In this document: positions 45,877 to 54,127 of the stretch, piece by piece | Layout: every line of letters starts with the position of its first letter | Position numbering within the stretch: the stretch's first letter is position 1 | DNA from: Clostridium_AD sp964467165 | GTDB taxonomy: Bacteria > Bacillota > Clostridia > Clostridiales > Clostridiaceae | Length of the DNA stretch: 64,000 bases | Direction of reading: 5' to 3' | Assembly (NCBI GenBank): GCA_964467165.1 | Contig: CAYXOL010000022.1 | Location: 1-64,000 of the forward strand | Translations under genes and position numbers: made by a program | Notes under the pieces: generated by a model | The model's input: the letters and a program-made list of their open reading frames with translations, nothing else | Database searches by the model: none | Told to the model about the DNA's origin: nothing

Positions 45877-46317
45877 ATGGGCGCAGATGCGTTTAGAATG
45901 TTTAAGCTGGCAAGTTCTGGATATTGTTGCAGTCAAATACTTATAATTACGTATCTTGAAAGTGTGGGCATGGAAAATGTGGCTTTGGTAAAGGCTATGG
46001 CGGGGCTCTGCGCAGGCGTTGGTAATTCAGGAAAGACTTGCGGTATTGTAACTGGAGGAGCATGTCTATTTGGACTCTACGCAGGGAAAGGAATAGATAC
46101 TGAAATTCGAGATGATAACTTAAAAAAGATGATTCAAAAATATGTTTTGTGGTTTGAAGAGGAATTTGAAAGCACAGAATGTGTTGATATTATTACTGTA
46201 GATGTGCTTGATGCCATTAATCAAAAGGAAGTTTATCCAATAAAATGTGGTAATGCAATACAAAAATCCTACAATAAAATTAATGAGATTTTGAAAGAAT
46301 ATAATTATACAGAATGA
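45877..46317 (+). CDS. C-GCAxxG-C-C family protein (DVU_1555 type)
   Basis: A 146-residue protein with conserved Cys and Gly: SGYCCSQILI near residue 10, GLCAGVGNSGKTCGIVTGG near 45 and a later ECVDI. This matches the C_GCAxxG_C_C family, thought to bind metal or take part in redox reactions. GGGGGG at 45864-45869 supports the ATG at 45877. Its role in the cluster is not known. Confidence 0.82.
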   Translation: MGADAFRMFKLASSGYCCSQILIITYLESVGMENVALVKAMAGLCAGVGNSGKTCGIVTGGACLFGLYAGKGIDTEIRDDNLKKMIQKYVLWFEEEFESTECVDIITVDVLDAINQKEVYPIKCGNAIQKSYNKINEILKEYNYTE

Positions 46318-46330
46318 GAGGGTAAATAAA

Positions 46331-47644
46331 GTGAATGAAATTATAAAGGAAACACAAAGTATTTGTCCTGTGTGTTTAAAAATAGTGGATGCAACAGTAG
46401 TAAAAAAAGGTGATAACTTATTTTTAACTAAAAAATGCGAAGAGCATGGTTTTTTCGAAACTATTATTTGGAGGGGTAAACCTGATTATGAGGAGTGGGC
46501 ACGTCCTAAAAGTCCAGCTTATCCTGAGGTGCCATTCACTAAGGTTTCTAAAGGTTGCCCTCACGACTGTGGGCTTTGTAGCCAGCATCGTCAGCATACT
46601 TGTACAGTGCTTATTGAAGTAACTTCAAGGTGCAATTTAAATTGTGAATTTTGTTTTGCAGATGCACATGGTAATGAATCTGATCCAGGTATGGAGACTA
46701 TAGAAATGTGGTATAGAAGAATTATTGAAGCGGGAGGGCCTTATAATCTTCAAATCTCTGGAGGGGAACCTACTATGCGTGAAGACCTTCATGAGATTAT
46801 ATCTATGGCTTCTAATAAGGGCTTTACATTTATTCAGCTTAACACTAATGGTATTAGACTTACAGATTATAATTATTATGAAAAATTAAAGCAGGCAGGA
46901 CTTAAATCTATTTTTCTGCAATTTAATGATTTTAGTGAAGTTGGAATGACATCATTTCAAGGTAAAGGTATATTTCAGGATAAATTAAAGGTTATTGAAA
47001 ATAGCGCAAAATTAGGCATTGGTGTAATCCTTGTATGCACTGTGGTGCCTAATAAAAATGATAATATTCTTTGGGATATTATAGATTTTGGACTAAAAAA
47101 TGCACCAACTGTAAGAGGAGTACATTTTCAGCCAGTAAGCTATTTTGGAAGAATACCTAAGATACCTGAAGATAGTGATAGAATTACTCTTCCAGAAGTT
47201 ATGGATAAAATAGCGACGCAGAGTAATTATAAAATTAAACTTTCGGATTTTGGACCCTCAGGTTGTGAGAATGCACGATGTTCTTTTCATGCAAATTATG
47301 CATCCGTTGATGGTAAGCTTATTTCTTTAAGCAAAAAAAACAATTGCTGTGGCGAGGAAAATGGTAAAATAGGATCATTTAAATCTGTGAAATTCGTTGA
47401 ACAAAATTGGTCTGGTGTGAAAATAAATAAAAATATTCTAAGGAAAAATTCCTTCGAGGAATTAGCTCAAAAAATAAAAAGTGGTTTTTTCAGTATATCG
47501 GGTATGGCCTTTCAAGACGCTTGGAATGTAGATACAGAAAGGTTAAAAGATTGCTGTATTCATGTGGTTAGTAAAGAGGGTAATTTAATTCCATTTTGTG
47601 CTTACAATATTACCTCTGTTAACCAAAATAAATTATATAGATAG
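46331..47644 (+). CDS. Radical SAM protein with zinc-ribbon N terminus
   Basis: A 437-residue radical SAM enzyme with a GTG start behind GAGAGGG. An N-terminal ribbon (CPVCLKIVDATVV; CEEHGFFETIIWRG) and a second Cys group (GCPHDCGLCSQHRQHTC) precede the radical SAM motif CNLNCEFC near residue 97. GGEPTMREDL is the motif-2 Gly-Glu. C-terminal Cys groups (CENARCSF; NNCCGEEN; DCCIHV) suggest auxiliary clusters. It resembles the MJ0619-like branch. I recall a Sec-containing version called TrsS in related clusters; here Cys codons are used throughout. Confidence 0.87.
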   Translation: MNEIIKETQSICPVCLKIVDATVVKKGDNLFLTKKCEEHGFFETIIWRGKPDYEEWARPKSPAYPEVPFTKVSKGCPHDCGLCSQHRQHTCTVLIEVTSRCNLNCEFCFADAHGNESDPGMETIEMWYRRIIEAGGPYNLQISGGEPTMREDLHEIISMASNKGFTFIQLNTNGIRLTDYNYYEKLKQAGLKSIFLQFNDFSEVGMTSFQGKGIFQDKLKVIENSAKLGIGVILVCTVVPNKNDNILWDIIDFGLKNAPTVRGVHFQPVSYFGRIPKIPEDSDRITLPEVMDKIATQSNYKIKLSDFGPSGCENARCSFHANYASVDGKLISLSKKNNCCGEENGKIGSFKSVKFVEQNWSGVKINKNILRKNSFEELAQKIKSGFFSISGMAFQDAWNVDTERLKDCCIHVVSKEGNLIPFCAYNITSVNQNKLYR

Positions 47645-47656
47645 GAGGGTTAAGTT

Positions 47657-48694
47657 ATGAAAGAGTTTTACAAAGAGAGATTGGAACTCCTGGAAAACCA
47701 CGAAAGTTTTGTGCTTGCTTCTATTTTTGATAGTCAAGGGTCGGCACCAAGAACAACAGGAGCAAGAATGATAATTAGAAAAGATGCTTCTATTATTGGA
47801 ACAGTAGGGGGTGGGAAAATTGAATCATTAGTAATTCAGCATGGAAGAGAAGTATTTGAGACAAAAACCACGGTACTTAAGGACTATAAATTACAAGAGG
47901 CTGATAATAAAGGGATTGGGATGGTATGTGGTGGTAGTGTAAGTATTTTAATGGAATATGTAGCAGCAGAAAACGTTCTAAATTATCTATTATATGAAGG
48001 AGTAGTTATGTGTTTTGAAAATGGGGAAAAAGCTTCAATTATTAGAAGATTTTTTAATGATGGTAACCAGATAAATTATTTATATCAGAACGGTAAAATA
48101 ATTTTCAAGTCAAATTATTCTGAAAAAGAGGATATTGCTAAATATGTAGATATTGTACGGAACAGAGATCTTCTTCTCATTAAGGAGGAGAACGCGACAG
48201 TTCTTATTGAACCTATATCTAATTTTGGAAGAGCGTATATCTTTGGTGCAGGGCATGTTTCTCAAAAACTTGCGCAGCTAGTAAAGAAGATTGATTTTAT
48301 GGTTACAGTAGTAGATGACAGGCCTGAGTTTGCAAATAGGGATAGATTTCCAACTACTGATGAGATCATTATCCCTAATGATTTTGAGACTTGTTTTGAA
48401 AAACTCACAATAGATAAGGATAGTTATATTGTAATTGTAACAAGAGGACATTTGTTTGATTTGACTACTTTAAAACAAGCTCTAAAGACGGATGCATATT
48501 ACATTGGAATGATAGGTAGCAGCAGAAAACGGAAATTTATATATGAAACCCTTCAAAAGGACGGATTTACAATTGATGATTTTAATAGGGTTCATAATCC
48601 TATAGGCCTTGAAATTGGTGCTGAAACACCTGATGAAATCGCAGTAAGCATTGCAGCTGAACTAATTAAGGTTCGTCACGAGAGGATAAAATGA
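47657..48694 (+). CDS. xdhC: XdhC/CoxI family protein
   Basis: A 345-residue protein that in the family binds molybdenum cofactor and helps to insert the sulfido ligand. An N-terminal XdhC domain (SFVLASIFDSQGSAPRTTGA; GTVGGGKIE; GMVCGGSV) is followed by a C-terminal Rossmann domain (AYIFGAGHVSQKLAQL; VVDDRPEFANRDRFP; YIGMIGSSRKR). GGAGGG lies upstream. It serves the MOP enzyme. A second, broken xdhC lies at 51744-51915. Confidence 0.92.
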   Translation: MKEFYKERLELLENHESFVLASIFDSQGSAPRTTGARMIIRKDASIIGTVGGGKIESLVIQHGREVFETKTTVLKDYKLQEADNKGIGMVCGGSVSILMEYVAAENVLNYLLYEGVVMCFENGEKASIIRRFFNDGNQINYLYQNGKIIFKSNYSEKEDIAKYVDIVRNRDLLLIKEENATVLIEPISNFGRAYIFGAGHVSQKLAQLVKKIDFMVTVVDDRPEFANRDRFPTTDEIIIPNDFETCFEKLTIDKDSYIVIVTRGHLFDLTTLKQALKTDAYYIGMIGSSRKRKFIYETLQKDGFTIDDFNRVHNPIGLEIGAETPDEIAVSIAAELIKVRHERIK

Positions 48695-49818
48695 AAAATT
48701 ATTCCGCTATAATACTTGCAGCAGGATATTCGAGCCGGATGGGGAGTTTTAAGCCAATAATTAAAATAGAAGGAAAAACCCCGCTTCAACGATGTATAGA
48801 ACTTTTTAAAAGCTGTGGAATAAATGATATTACTGTAGTAACAGGACATTTAAATGAATACATAGAAAAGGAATTAAAGAATATTAAAATTGAATTAAAT
48901 GATATTAAAATTGTGTTTAATAATAAATATAGTGAAGGGATGTACTCATCAATAAAAGTTGGAGTAGCATCACTTTCAAAAGAAACGGATGCATTTTTTA
49001 TTTTGCCTGTAGATATTCCCTCTGTACAAGCATCTACAATTAAGAAAATGATACAAAGCTATGAAAAAATTAAAGATGGAATTCTGTATCCTATATTCGG
49101 TGAAGAAAAAGGTCATCCTACATTAGTTTCATACTTATTAGCTGAAGAAATATTAATTAATAATCCTGAAGGTGGATTAAGAGAGATTTTAAATAAGCAT
49201 AAGAAGATGTGGTATTATGAGCAAGTTACTGATAGAGGTACTTTGCTTGATATGGATACTAAAGAAGACTTCCAAGTACTTTTGGAGCATATTTCAGTAT
49301 ATCCTTGTCCTGATTATCAGGAATGTATGGAAATATTAAGGTTATGCAATGTGAACCCGGATACAATAGAACACATGAAGTGTGTTGCAGAGTTTGCAAA
49401 AAAAATATCCCTTTTGCTTAATGAAAAAGGCTGGAATTTAAATATAAATCATATTTATGCCGGAGCAATACTTCATGATGTAGCGAAAGGAGAGAAGCAT
49501 CATGCAGCGAAAGGGGCAAAAATTGTTGAGGGTTTTGGTTATAAGTGTCTTAGCGAAATTATTAATGAACATATGGAATTAAAGACTGAATATAAAATAG
49601 GTGAAAAAGAAATAGTTTATCTTTGTGACAAACTTATAAAAGGAATTACCTTAGTCACTTTAAATGAAAGATTTGCAGAAATATTTAATAGATATAAAGA
49701 TATGCCACTTATTTTAGAGCATGTGAATAAGAAGAAATATATGGACGCAAAAATGATAAAGAGTAATATTGAAAAAATATTGGGTGGGAGATTGGAAATG
49801 CTTAGTGAGAAGTTTTGA
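48691..49818 (+). CDS. MobA/MocA-like nucleotidyltransferase fused to an HD domain (DVU_1551 type)
   Basis: A 375-residue protein. The N-terminal 190 residues are a nucleotidyltransferase: ILAAGYSSRMGSFKP, then FFILPVDIPSV and GHPTLVS. This fits attachment of CMP to molybdopterin (the cytosine dinucleotide form used by MOP enzymes). Residues 210-375 form an HD domain (IYAGAILHDVAKGEKHHAAKGA). The ATG overlaps the xdhC stop by 4 bases. The HD part may hydrolyse a nucleotide or pyrophosphorylated by-product; this is inference. Confidence 0.88.
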   Translation: MKNYSAIILAAGYSSRMGSFKPIIKIEGKTPLQRCIELFKSCGINDITVVTGHLNEYIEKELKNIKIELNDIKIVFNNKYSEGMYSSIKVGVASLSKETDAFFILPVDIPSVQASTIKKMIQSYEKIKDGILYPIFGEEKGHPTLVSYLLAEEILINNPEGGLREILNKHKKMWYYEQVTDRGTLLDMDTKEDFQVLLEHISVYPCPDYQECMEILRLCNVNPDTIEHMKCVAEFAKKISLLLNEKGWNLNINHIYAGAILHDVAKGEKHHAAKGAKIVEGFGYKCLSEIINEHMELKTEYKIGEKEIVYLCDKLIKGITLVTLNERFAEIFNRYKDMPLILEHVNKKKYMDAKMIKSNIEKILGGRLEMLSEKF

Positions 49819-50417
49819 AAAGGCAGATTTATATTTTAAGACATGGAGAAACAGAATATGGTCAAGTAAAAAGATATTTGGGACATACAGATTGCAAACT
49901 TTCCCAGAAAGGTATAAATGAAGCTAAGCAATTAGCTTATATTTTCTCAGAGAGTGATACTGTTATTAACAGTATTTTTAGTAGTGATCTTATTAGGTGT
50001 AAAAGTACTGTTAATATAGCCTTCCCGGAAAGAAAAATAACTTTTTCAGAAGATTTGAGAGAAGTAAATATGGGAGATCTAGATGGATTAACTTTTGATG
50101 AAGTCATAAATAAACAACCAGAAATTTTCAAAAAAAGAGGGGGAAATATTGCAGACTTTACCCCTTTAAATGGTGAATCCTTTAGACAGTGTCAACAAAG
50201 GGCAATAACAGTTTTTAATTATATAATTCATTCCACTGTGGGCAATGTTGTTATTTGTAGTCATGCAGGTTTTATAAGAACATTACTTTGTAGTCTTTTA
50301 AAGTTAGATTTAAGTGACATGTTTAATATTAAACAGGATAATGGATGTATTAATATTATAATTTTTGAGGGAGATAATATTTATGTAGAAGGGATTAATC
50401 TCAAAACTTTATACTAA
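49815..50417 (+). CDS. Histidine phosphatase family protein
   Basis: A 200-residue phosphatase starting at TTG (the codon overlaps the previous TGA), with GAGAAG upstream. The phosphate-binding motif is ILRHGETEYG near residue 7 and the second His is in ICSHAGFIR. The LGHTDCKLSQKG block is like CobC and phosphoglycerate mutase relatives. In this setting it may act on a nucleotide or phosphate intermediate of the cofactor pathway. Confidence 0.85.
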   Translation: MKRQIYILRHGETEYGQVKRYLGHTDCKLSQKGINEAKQLAYIFSESDTVINSIFSSDLIRCKSTVNIAFPERKITFSEDLREVNMGDLDGLTFDEVINKQPEIFKKRGGNIADFTPLNGESFRQCQQRAITVFNYIIHSTVGNVVICSHAGFIRTLLCSLLKLDLSDMFNIKQDNGCINIIIFEGDNIYVEGINLKTLY

Positions 50418-50430
50418 TGGAGTGTGTAAT

Positions 50431-51813
50431 ATGATTAAAACAGCATATGAAAAATGGATGGAAGATAGAATTTTTACGGAGACTGGCGATAAAAATCTTT
50501 CAGAGGAAGGGTTAAAGTTTTATCAATTAGGAGAAATTAGGAAGACTATAAACATTGCTAAGAGAAGTAAGTTTTATGGAGAAGCATTAAAAGATATTTA
50601 TAGTGATGATATTAAAGATCTTGAGGACTTTAAGAAAATACCTTTTACAACTTCGGAGGAGTTAGTTAACTATCCAAAGAAATTTTTGTGTGTACCACTT
50701 GACCAAATTTCTAGGATTGTAACAATGAATTCTTCTGGAACTATGGGAATTCCTAAAAGAATTTTCTTTACTGATAATGATCTTAAAGCTACATCAGAAT
50801 TTTTTACATATGGAATGTTAAATCTTGTAATTCCAGGCCAAAGGGTACTTATATTAATGCCAGGAAATACTCCCTCAAGTATAGGTAAACTTTTGAAAGA
50901 AGGGCTAAGTGCAGGTGGTTGTGAAGGAATTATATATGGACCTGTATTTGATATTTGGGACGCTTTAGAAACAATAAGATTAAATAATATTGATTGTATT
51001 GTAGGATTGCCAATTCAGGTATTTTATCTAGCAAGTCTTAAAAGCACTGATGAAAGGTATAAAAATTTAAAATTAAAAAGTATTCTTTTAAGTGCAGATT
51101 ATGTGCCAAGAACCTTATGCAGTGCTGTGAGCAGTGCCTTTGAATGTCCTGTTTTTACTCATTATGGCATGACTGAAATGGGATATGGAGGAGGAGTGGA
51201 ATGTACTGCTCTTAATGGCTATCATATGCGAGAGGTGGATTTGTATATTGAAATAATTGATCCATTAACAGGTCAAGATGCTTTGGAAGGTAGCTATGGA
51301 GAAGTAGTATTTACAACGCTCAGGAGGGAAGCGATGCCGCTTATAAGATACAGGACTGGAGATATTGCTAGGTTTTTGCCTAAGAATTGTTCCTGTAGCA
51401 ATGCGTTTAAAAGAATGGATTATGTAAAAGGAAGGGTCTGCGAATATTTAAAGTTAAAAGATGGGCAGTTTATTTCTATAGGAATGATTGATGAAATTAT
51501 GTTTGGAATTGAAAATGTGCTTGATTACAGAGCGGTTATAAGTATGGGGAAAAAAATAGTGATTAGTTTGAGTATAAAGCCAGTAAATCCACAAGTTCCT
51601 ATAAAATTTAGTGCTATTGAAAAAAAAATTAAGCAGGATAAAAATTTAGAGTTATTAATAGAAAATAATAATATTTCTATTGAATTTAGTGGTATTATTA
51701 ATGATATTGAAATAAGTAATGGAATGGTAAAACGAAAATTTAATACGTCCATGATTCCGCCACATGCCATACCTTCATCCTCAGCGACGGCACCAGTCAT
51801 ATATATGCTTTGA
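50431..51813 (+). CDS. AMP-dependent CoA ligase, PaaK-like (DVU_1553 type)
   Basis: A 460-residue adenylate-forming enzyme. The AMP-binding P-loop is MNSSGTMGIPKRI near residue 105, with HYGMTEMGYGGGVEC near 245 and RYRTGDIAR near 310. Related enzymes convert phenylacetate and other acids to CoA esters, so the acid from the aldehyde oxidoreductase is a tempting substrate. GGAG fits the ATG at 50431. The last 19 or so residues (after KRKFN) are encoded by sequence that is antisense to an xdhC fragment, so the C terminus was reshaped by a rearrangement. Confidence 0.85.
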   Translation: MIKTAYEKWMEDRIFTETGDKNLSEEGLKFYQLGEIRKTINIAKRSKFYGEALKDIYSDDIKDLEDFKKIPFTTSEELVNYPKKFLCVPLDQISRIVTMNSSGTMGIPKRIFFTDNDLKATSEFFTYGMLNLVIPGQRVLILMPGNTPSSIGKLLKEGLSAGGCEGIIYGPVFDIWDALETIRLNNIDCIVGLPIQVFYLASLKSTDERYKNLKLKSILLSADYVPRTLCSAVSSAFECPVFTHYGMTEMGYGGGVECTALNGYHMREVDLYIEIIDPLTGQDALEGSYGEVVFTTLRREAMPLIRYRTGDIARFLPKNCSCSNAFKRMDYVKGRVCEYLKLKDGQFISIGMIDEIMFGIENVLDYRAVISMGKKIVISLSIKPVNPQVPIKFSAIEKKIKQDKNLELLIENNNISIEFSGIINDIEISNGMVKRKFNTSMIPPHAIPSSSATAPVIYML

Positions 51814-51915
51814 AGTTCTATTTTCGCCACTTTTGTTATTAAGTTGTGTAATTATAACAGCATTATTTCCGGCACACACTTCAGTTAGTAAGTTTTTATA
51901 AGTATCTACATTCAT
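51744..51915 (-). pseudogene. Fragment of a second xdhC gene, inverted
   Basis: Starting at ATG 51913-51915 the minus strand reads NVDTYKNLLTEVCAGNNAVI and ITQLNNKSGE, the start of XdhC proteins. After a frameshift it reads YMTGAVAEDEGMACGGIMDV, the next conserved block. Homology ends near 51744, inside the CoA ligase gene. The full-length xdhC at 47657 is on the other strand and differs, so this is a paralogue remnant. Confidence 0.8.
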
Positions 51916-51950
51916 GTGTTATACATCCTACTACATTTATTAATAATCTT

Positions 51951-51986
51951 AAGTTATTGATACAATTCTAATTGTATCAATAACTT
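51951..51986. repeat. Long perfect palindrome
   Basis: AAGTTATTGATACAATT (51951-51967), CT, and its exact complement (51970-51986): 17-bp arms with a 2-base centre. There is no T run, so it is not a plain terminator. It lies between the xdhC fragment and the riboswitch-like RNA. Confidence 0.75.
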
Positions 51987-52110
51987 AGAGAATTTTAAAC
52001 AAAAAGAGTAAAATATCAGGGATAATATCTGTATTTGTATTTATTGACTTTTACAATGGTATCAGTATAAAATGTAATTATAAATAGTAAATAGAATTTT
52101 ATCATTTATT

Positions 52111-52224
52111 CTCTGAGTCATAGTTTCTAAGGGTTGCTATGGAATTATGACCGTTAGGGTTAAATTGGAAACGATTTAGCCTTCCATTTGAAAAGGGGGA
52201 TGCTCAGTTGTCGTCCCCCCTTTA
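52111..52224 (+). ncRNA. Riboswitch-like RNA with terminator (Moco/Tuco candidate)
   Basis: CTGAG (52113-52117) can pair with CTCAG (52203-52207) to close the fold. GTCATA (52117-52122) pairs with TATGAC (52146-52151) and encloses CTAAG and TATGG, the two sides of the 11-nt tetraloop receptor. GGTTAAAT (52158-52165) pairs with ATTTAGCC (52174-52181) and is capped by a GAAA tetraloop (52168-52171). Such a tetraloop/receptor pair marks a folded aptamer. Its place before a tungstate-type ABC remnant and moa genes suggests a molybdenum or tungsten cofactor riboswitch; the class is not proven. Confidence 0.6.
52191..52224 (+). terminator. Terminator of the riboswitch-like leader
   Basis: GGGGGATG (52195-52202) pairs with CGTCCCCC (52212-52219), followed by TTTATATT. 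The loop holds CTCAG, the 3' side of the aptamer closing stem, so the two folds are mutually exclusive. Confidence 0.8.
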
Positions 52225-52248
52225 TATTATAAAAATATAATAATAGGA

Positions 52249-52510
52249 TTAAAGTTCAGAAAATTCAGTGAAGAAAAAATTCAAGACAGATTAAAGAAAT
52301 ATGTCTCTTACCTCTATATAAATGATTTGCTTAGTAAGAATACTAGAGAGCTGTCGGGTGGAGAACAGGCAAAGAGGAGTGTTGTTTTAGTCACTCATGA
52401 CTTGTTACAAGCTAAGAGAGTAGTGGAATGTTATTTTTTTAGATAAAGGAAGAATTATTGAACATGGAGAAACACAAAAGGTTCTTAATTTTCCAGAGCA
52501 TAAATTTTAA
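52249..52510 (+). pseudogene. Deleted tungstate-type ABC transporter ATPase (tupC-like)
   Basis: The frame reads KIQDRLKKYV and TRELSGGEQAKR (ABC signature), then jumps to VVLVTHDLLQAKRVVE, the H-loop segment. About 35 codons holding Walker B are missing. A 1-base frameshift after VECY is followed in the other frame by LDKGRIIEHGETQKVL and a stop at 52508-52510. No Walker A or start is present. The THDLLQAKR block is typical of tungstate ATPases (TupC/WtpC-like). Confidence 0.78.
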
Positions 52511-52534
52511 GACGAATTTTAAGGGGTAATTAAA

Positions 52535-53026
52535 ATGATAAAAACTGCAATATTAACTATGAGTGATAAAGGCTCTAGAGGAGAAAGAATAGATGGAACG
52601 GGTCCTGCACTAATAAAAGAGCTAGAGGGTAAGGATTTTATTATAAGTTTTTATAAGATGATTTCTGATGAAAAGCAGGAAATAGAAAACCAGTTGATTT
52701 ATTTATGTGATGAGCTTAAGGTGGATTTGATTTTAACTAATGGAGGAACAGGATTTTCACAAAGGGATGTTACTCCGGAGGCAACACAAAATGTAATTGA
52801 AAAATATGTGCCTGGTATTGGGGAGGCTATGAGGATGAAGTCGCTTGCCATTACACCAAAGGCAATGCTTTCAAGAAGTATTGCAGGGATTCGCGGAAAA
52901 ACCCTAATTATTAATCTTCCTGGAAGCCCTAAAGCTGCTGTAGAGAATCTTGGATTTATACTACCTGCAATTCCTCATGGAATTGATATATTAACAGGAG
53001 AGGCTAGTGAATGTGCCACAAGGTAG
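52535..53026 (+). CDS. moaB: Molybdopterin biosynthesis protein MoaB/MogA family
   Basis: A 163-residue protein of the MoCF fold that adenylates molybdopterin. Visible motifs: ILTMSDKGSRGERIDGTGP, TNGGTGFSQRDVTPEAT and NLPGSPKAAVENL. AAGGGG lies before the ATG. It lies 24 bases after the tupC remnant and 118 bases before moaA, so it probably belongs to the moa operon and was formerly under the same leader. Confidence 0.92.
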   Translation: MIKTAILTMSDKGSRGERIDGTGPALIKELEGKDFIISFYKMISDEKQEIENQLIYLCDELKVDLILTNGGTGFSQRDVTPEATQNVIEKYVPGIGEAMRMKSLAITPKAMLSRSIAGIRGKTLIINLPGSPKAAVENLGFILPAIPHGIDILTGEASECATR

Positions 53027-53144
53027 TGTGAGCCACAAAATAGCGGCAATGCTACCTAGTTGCAAGTGTAACAGGCTAGAAAGTAAGCGGAGTAAATTAA
53101 TTTCATATAGTTAGAAAACTAACTTAGGCGCTGGGGAGGATCTT

Positions 53145-54104
53145 ATGAGAGACAGTCATGGAAGAAACATCAATTATTTAAGAGTATCAGTAACTGATAG
53201 GTGCAATTTGCGGTGTGTATATTGTATGCCACAAGAAGGCGTTAAAAGTTTAAGACATGAGGATATTTTAAGGTTTGAAGATACCATAAAAATTATTAAA
53301 GCAGCCACAATGCTTGGAATTAATAAAATAAGATTTACTGGTGGAGAACCACTGATTATGAAAGATATAGACAAACTAATATATGAAACTTCAAAACTAT
53401 CAGGAATAGATGATATTTCTATAACTACAAATGGTATTCTACTCTCTGATATGGCAGTGGATTTAAAGAAGGCTGGGCTTAATAGGGTTAATATTAGCCT
53501 TGATACCTTGAATAGTGAAAAATTTAAAAGTATAACAAGAATAGGAAGTATAGATAAAGTAATGGATAGCATATATAAGTGTTTATCCCTTGACTTAAAA
53601 CCTGTAAAAATAAATACAGTATTAATGCGGGGTATCAATGATATAGAGTTTCAGGATTTTATAAATTTGACAAAGGAATTACCAATAGAAATAAGGTTTA
53701 TAGAACTTATGCCTATTGGTGAAGGGATTAAGATGTATGAACAAAGAAAACTAAGTTTTATGGAGATGCTGAAACTTCATCCAGAGCTTATAAAAGTAGA
53801 AACTAAAAAAAGTAGCACTGCTGAGCTATACAAGCTCCCTGGGGCAAAAGGAAAAATCGGTTTTATTAGCCCTGTAAGTTGTAAATTTTGTGATGATTGC
53901 AATAAAATAAGGCTGACGTCCACAGGAACCATTAAACAATGTCTTCATTCAGCGGAAGAAATAGACCTTAGGAAATATTTAAACAATGAAAAAATGCTTA
54001 CAGAGGCACTGAAGGCTGCAATTTTTAATAAACCACTTGAGCATCATCTTGAAGAGGATAATGTTACCAGAAGTATTAAGGTTATGTCTCAAATAGGCGG
54101 CTAA
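53145..54104 (+). CDS. moaA: GTP 3',8-cyclase MoaA
   Basis: A 319-residue radical SAM enzyme, first step of molybdopterin synthesis. SAM cluster motif RCNLRCVYCMPQEG near residue 22, GGEPL near 69, and the C-terminal second cluster CKFCDDCNKIRLTS plus CLHS near 250-275. The usual C-terminal GG is present (QIGG). GGGGAGG precedes the ATG. The 118 bases upstream hold no gene. Confidence 0.94.
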   Translation: MRDSHGRNINYLRVSVTDRCNLRCVYCMPQEGVKSLRHEDILRFEDTIKIIKAATMLGINKIRFTGGEPLIMKDIDKLIYETSKLSGIDDISITTNGILLSDMAVDLKKAGLNRVNISLDTLNSEKFKSITRIGSIDKVMDSIYKCLSLDLKPVKINTVLMRGINDIEFQDFINLTKELPIEIRFIELMPIGEGIKMYEQRKLSFMEMLKLHPELIKVETKKSSTAELYKLPGAKGKIGFISPVSCKFCDDCNKIRLTSTGTIKQCLHSAEEIDLRKYLNNEKMLTEALKAAIFNKPLEHHLEEDNVTRSIKVMSQIGG

Positions 54105-54127
54105 TAAACTCAAAAAGGAGATAGAAA

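Noticed and set aside
52111..52224. c-di-GMP-I riboswitch
   Set aside because: The tetraloop and receptor are present but in the opposite order to that class, and the conserved GEMM core was not found.
53174..53638. 154-codon frame antisense to moaA
   Set aside because: Lies wholly inside a clear moaA gene with no start signals of its own.
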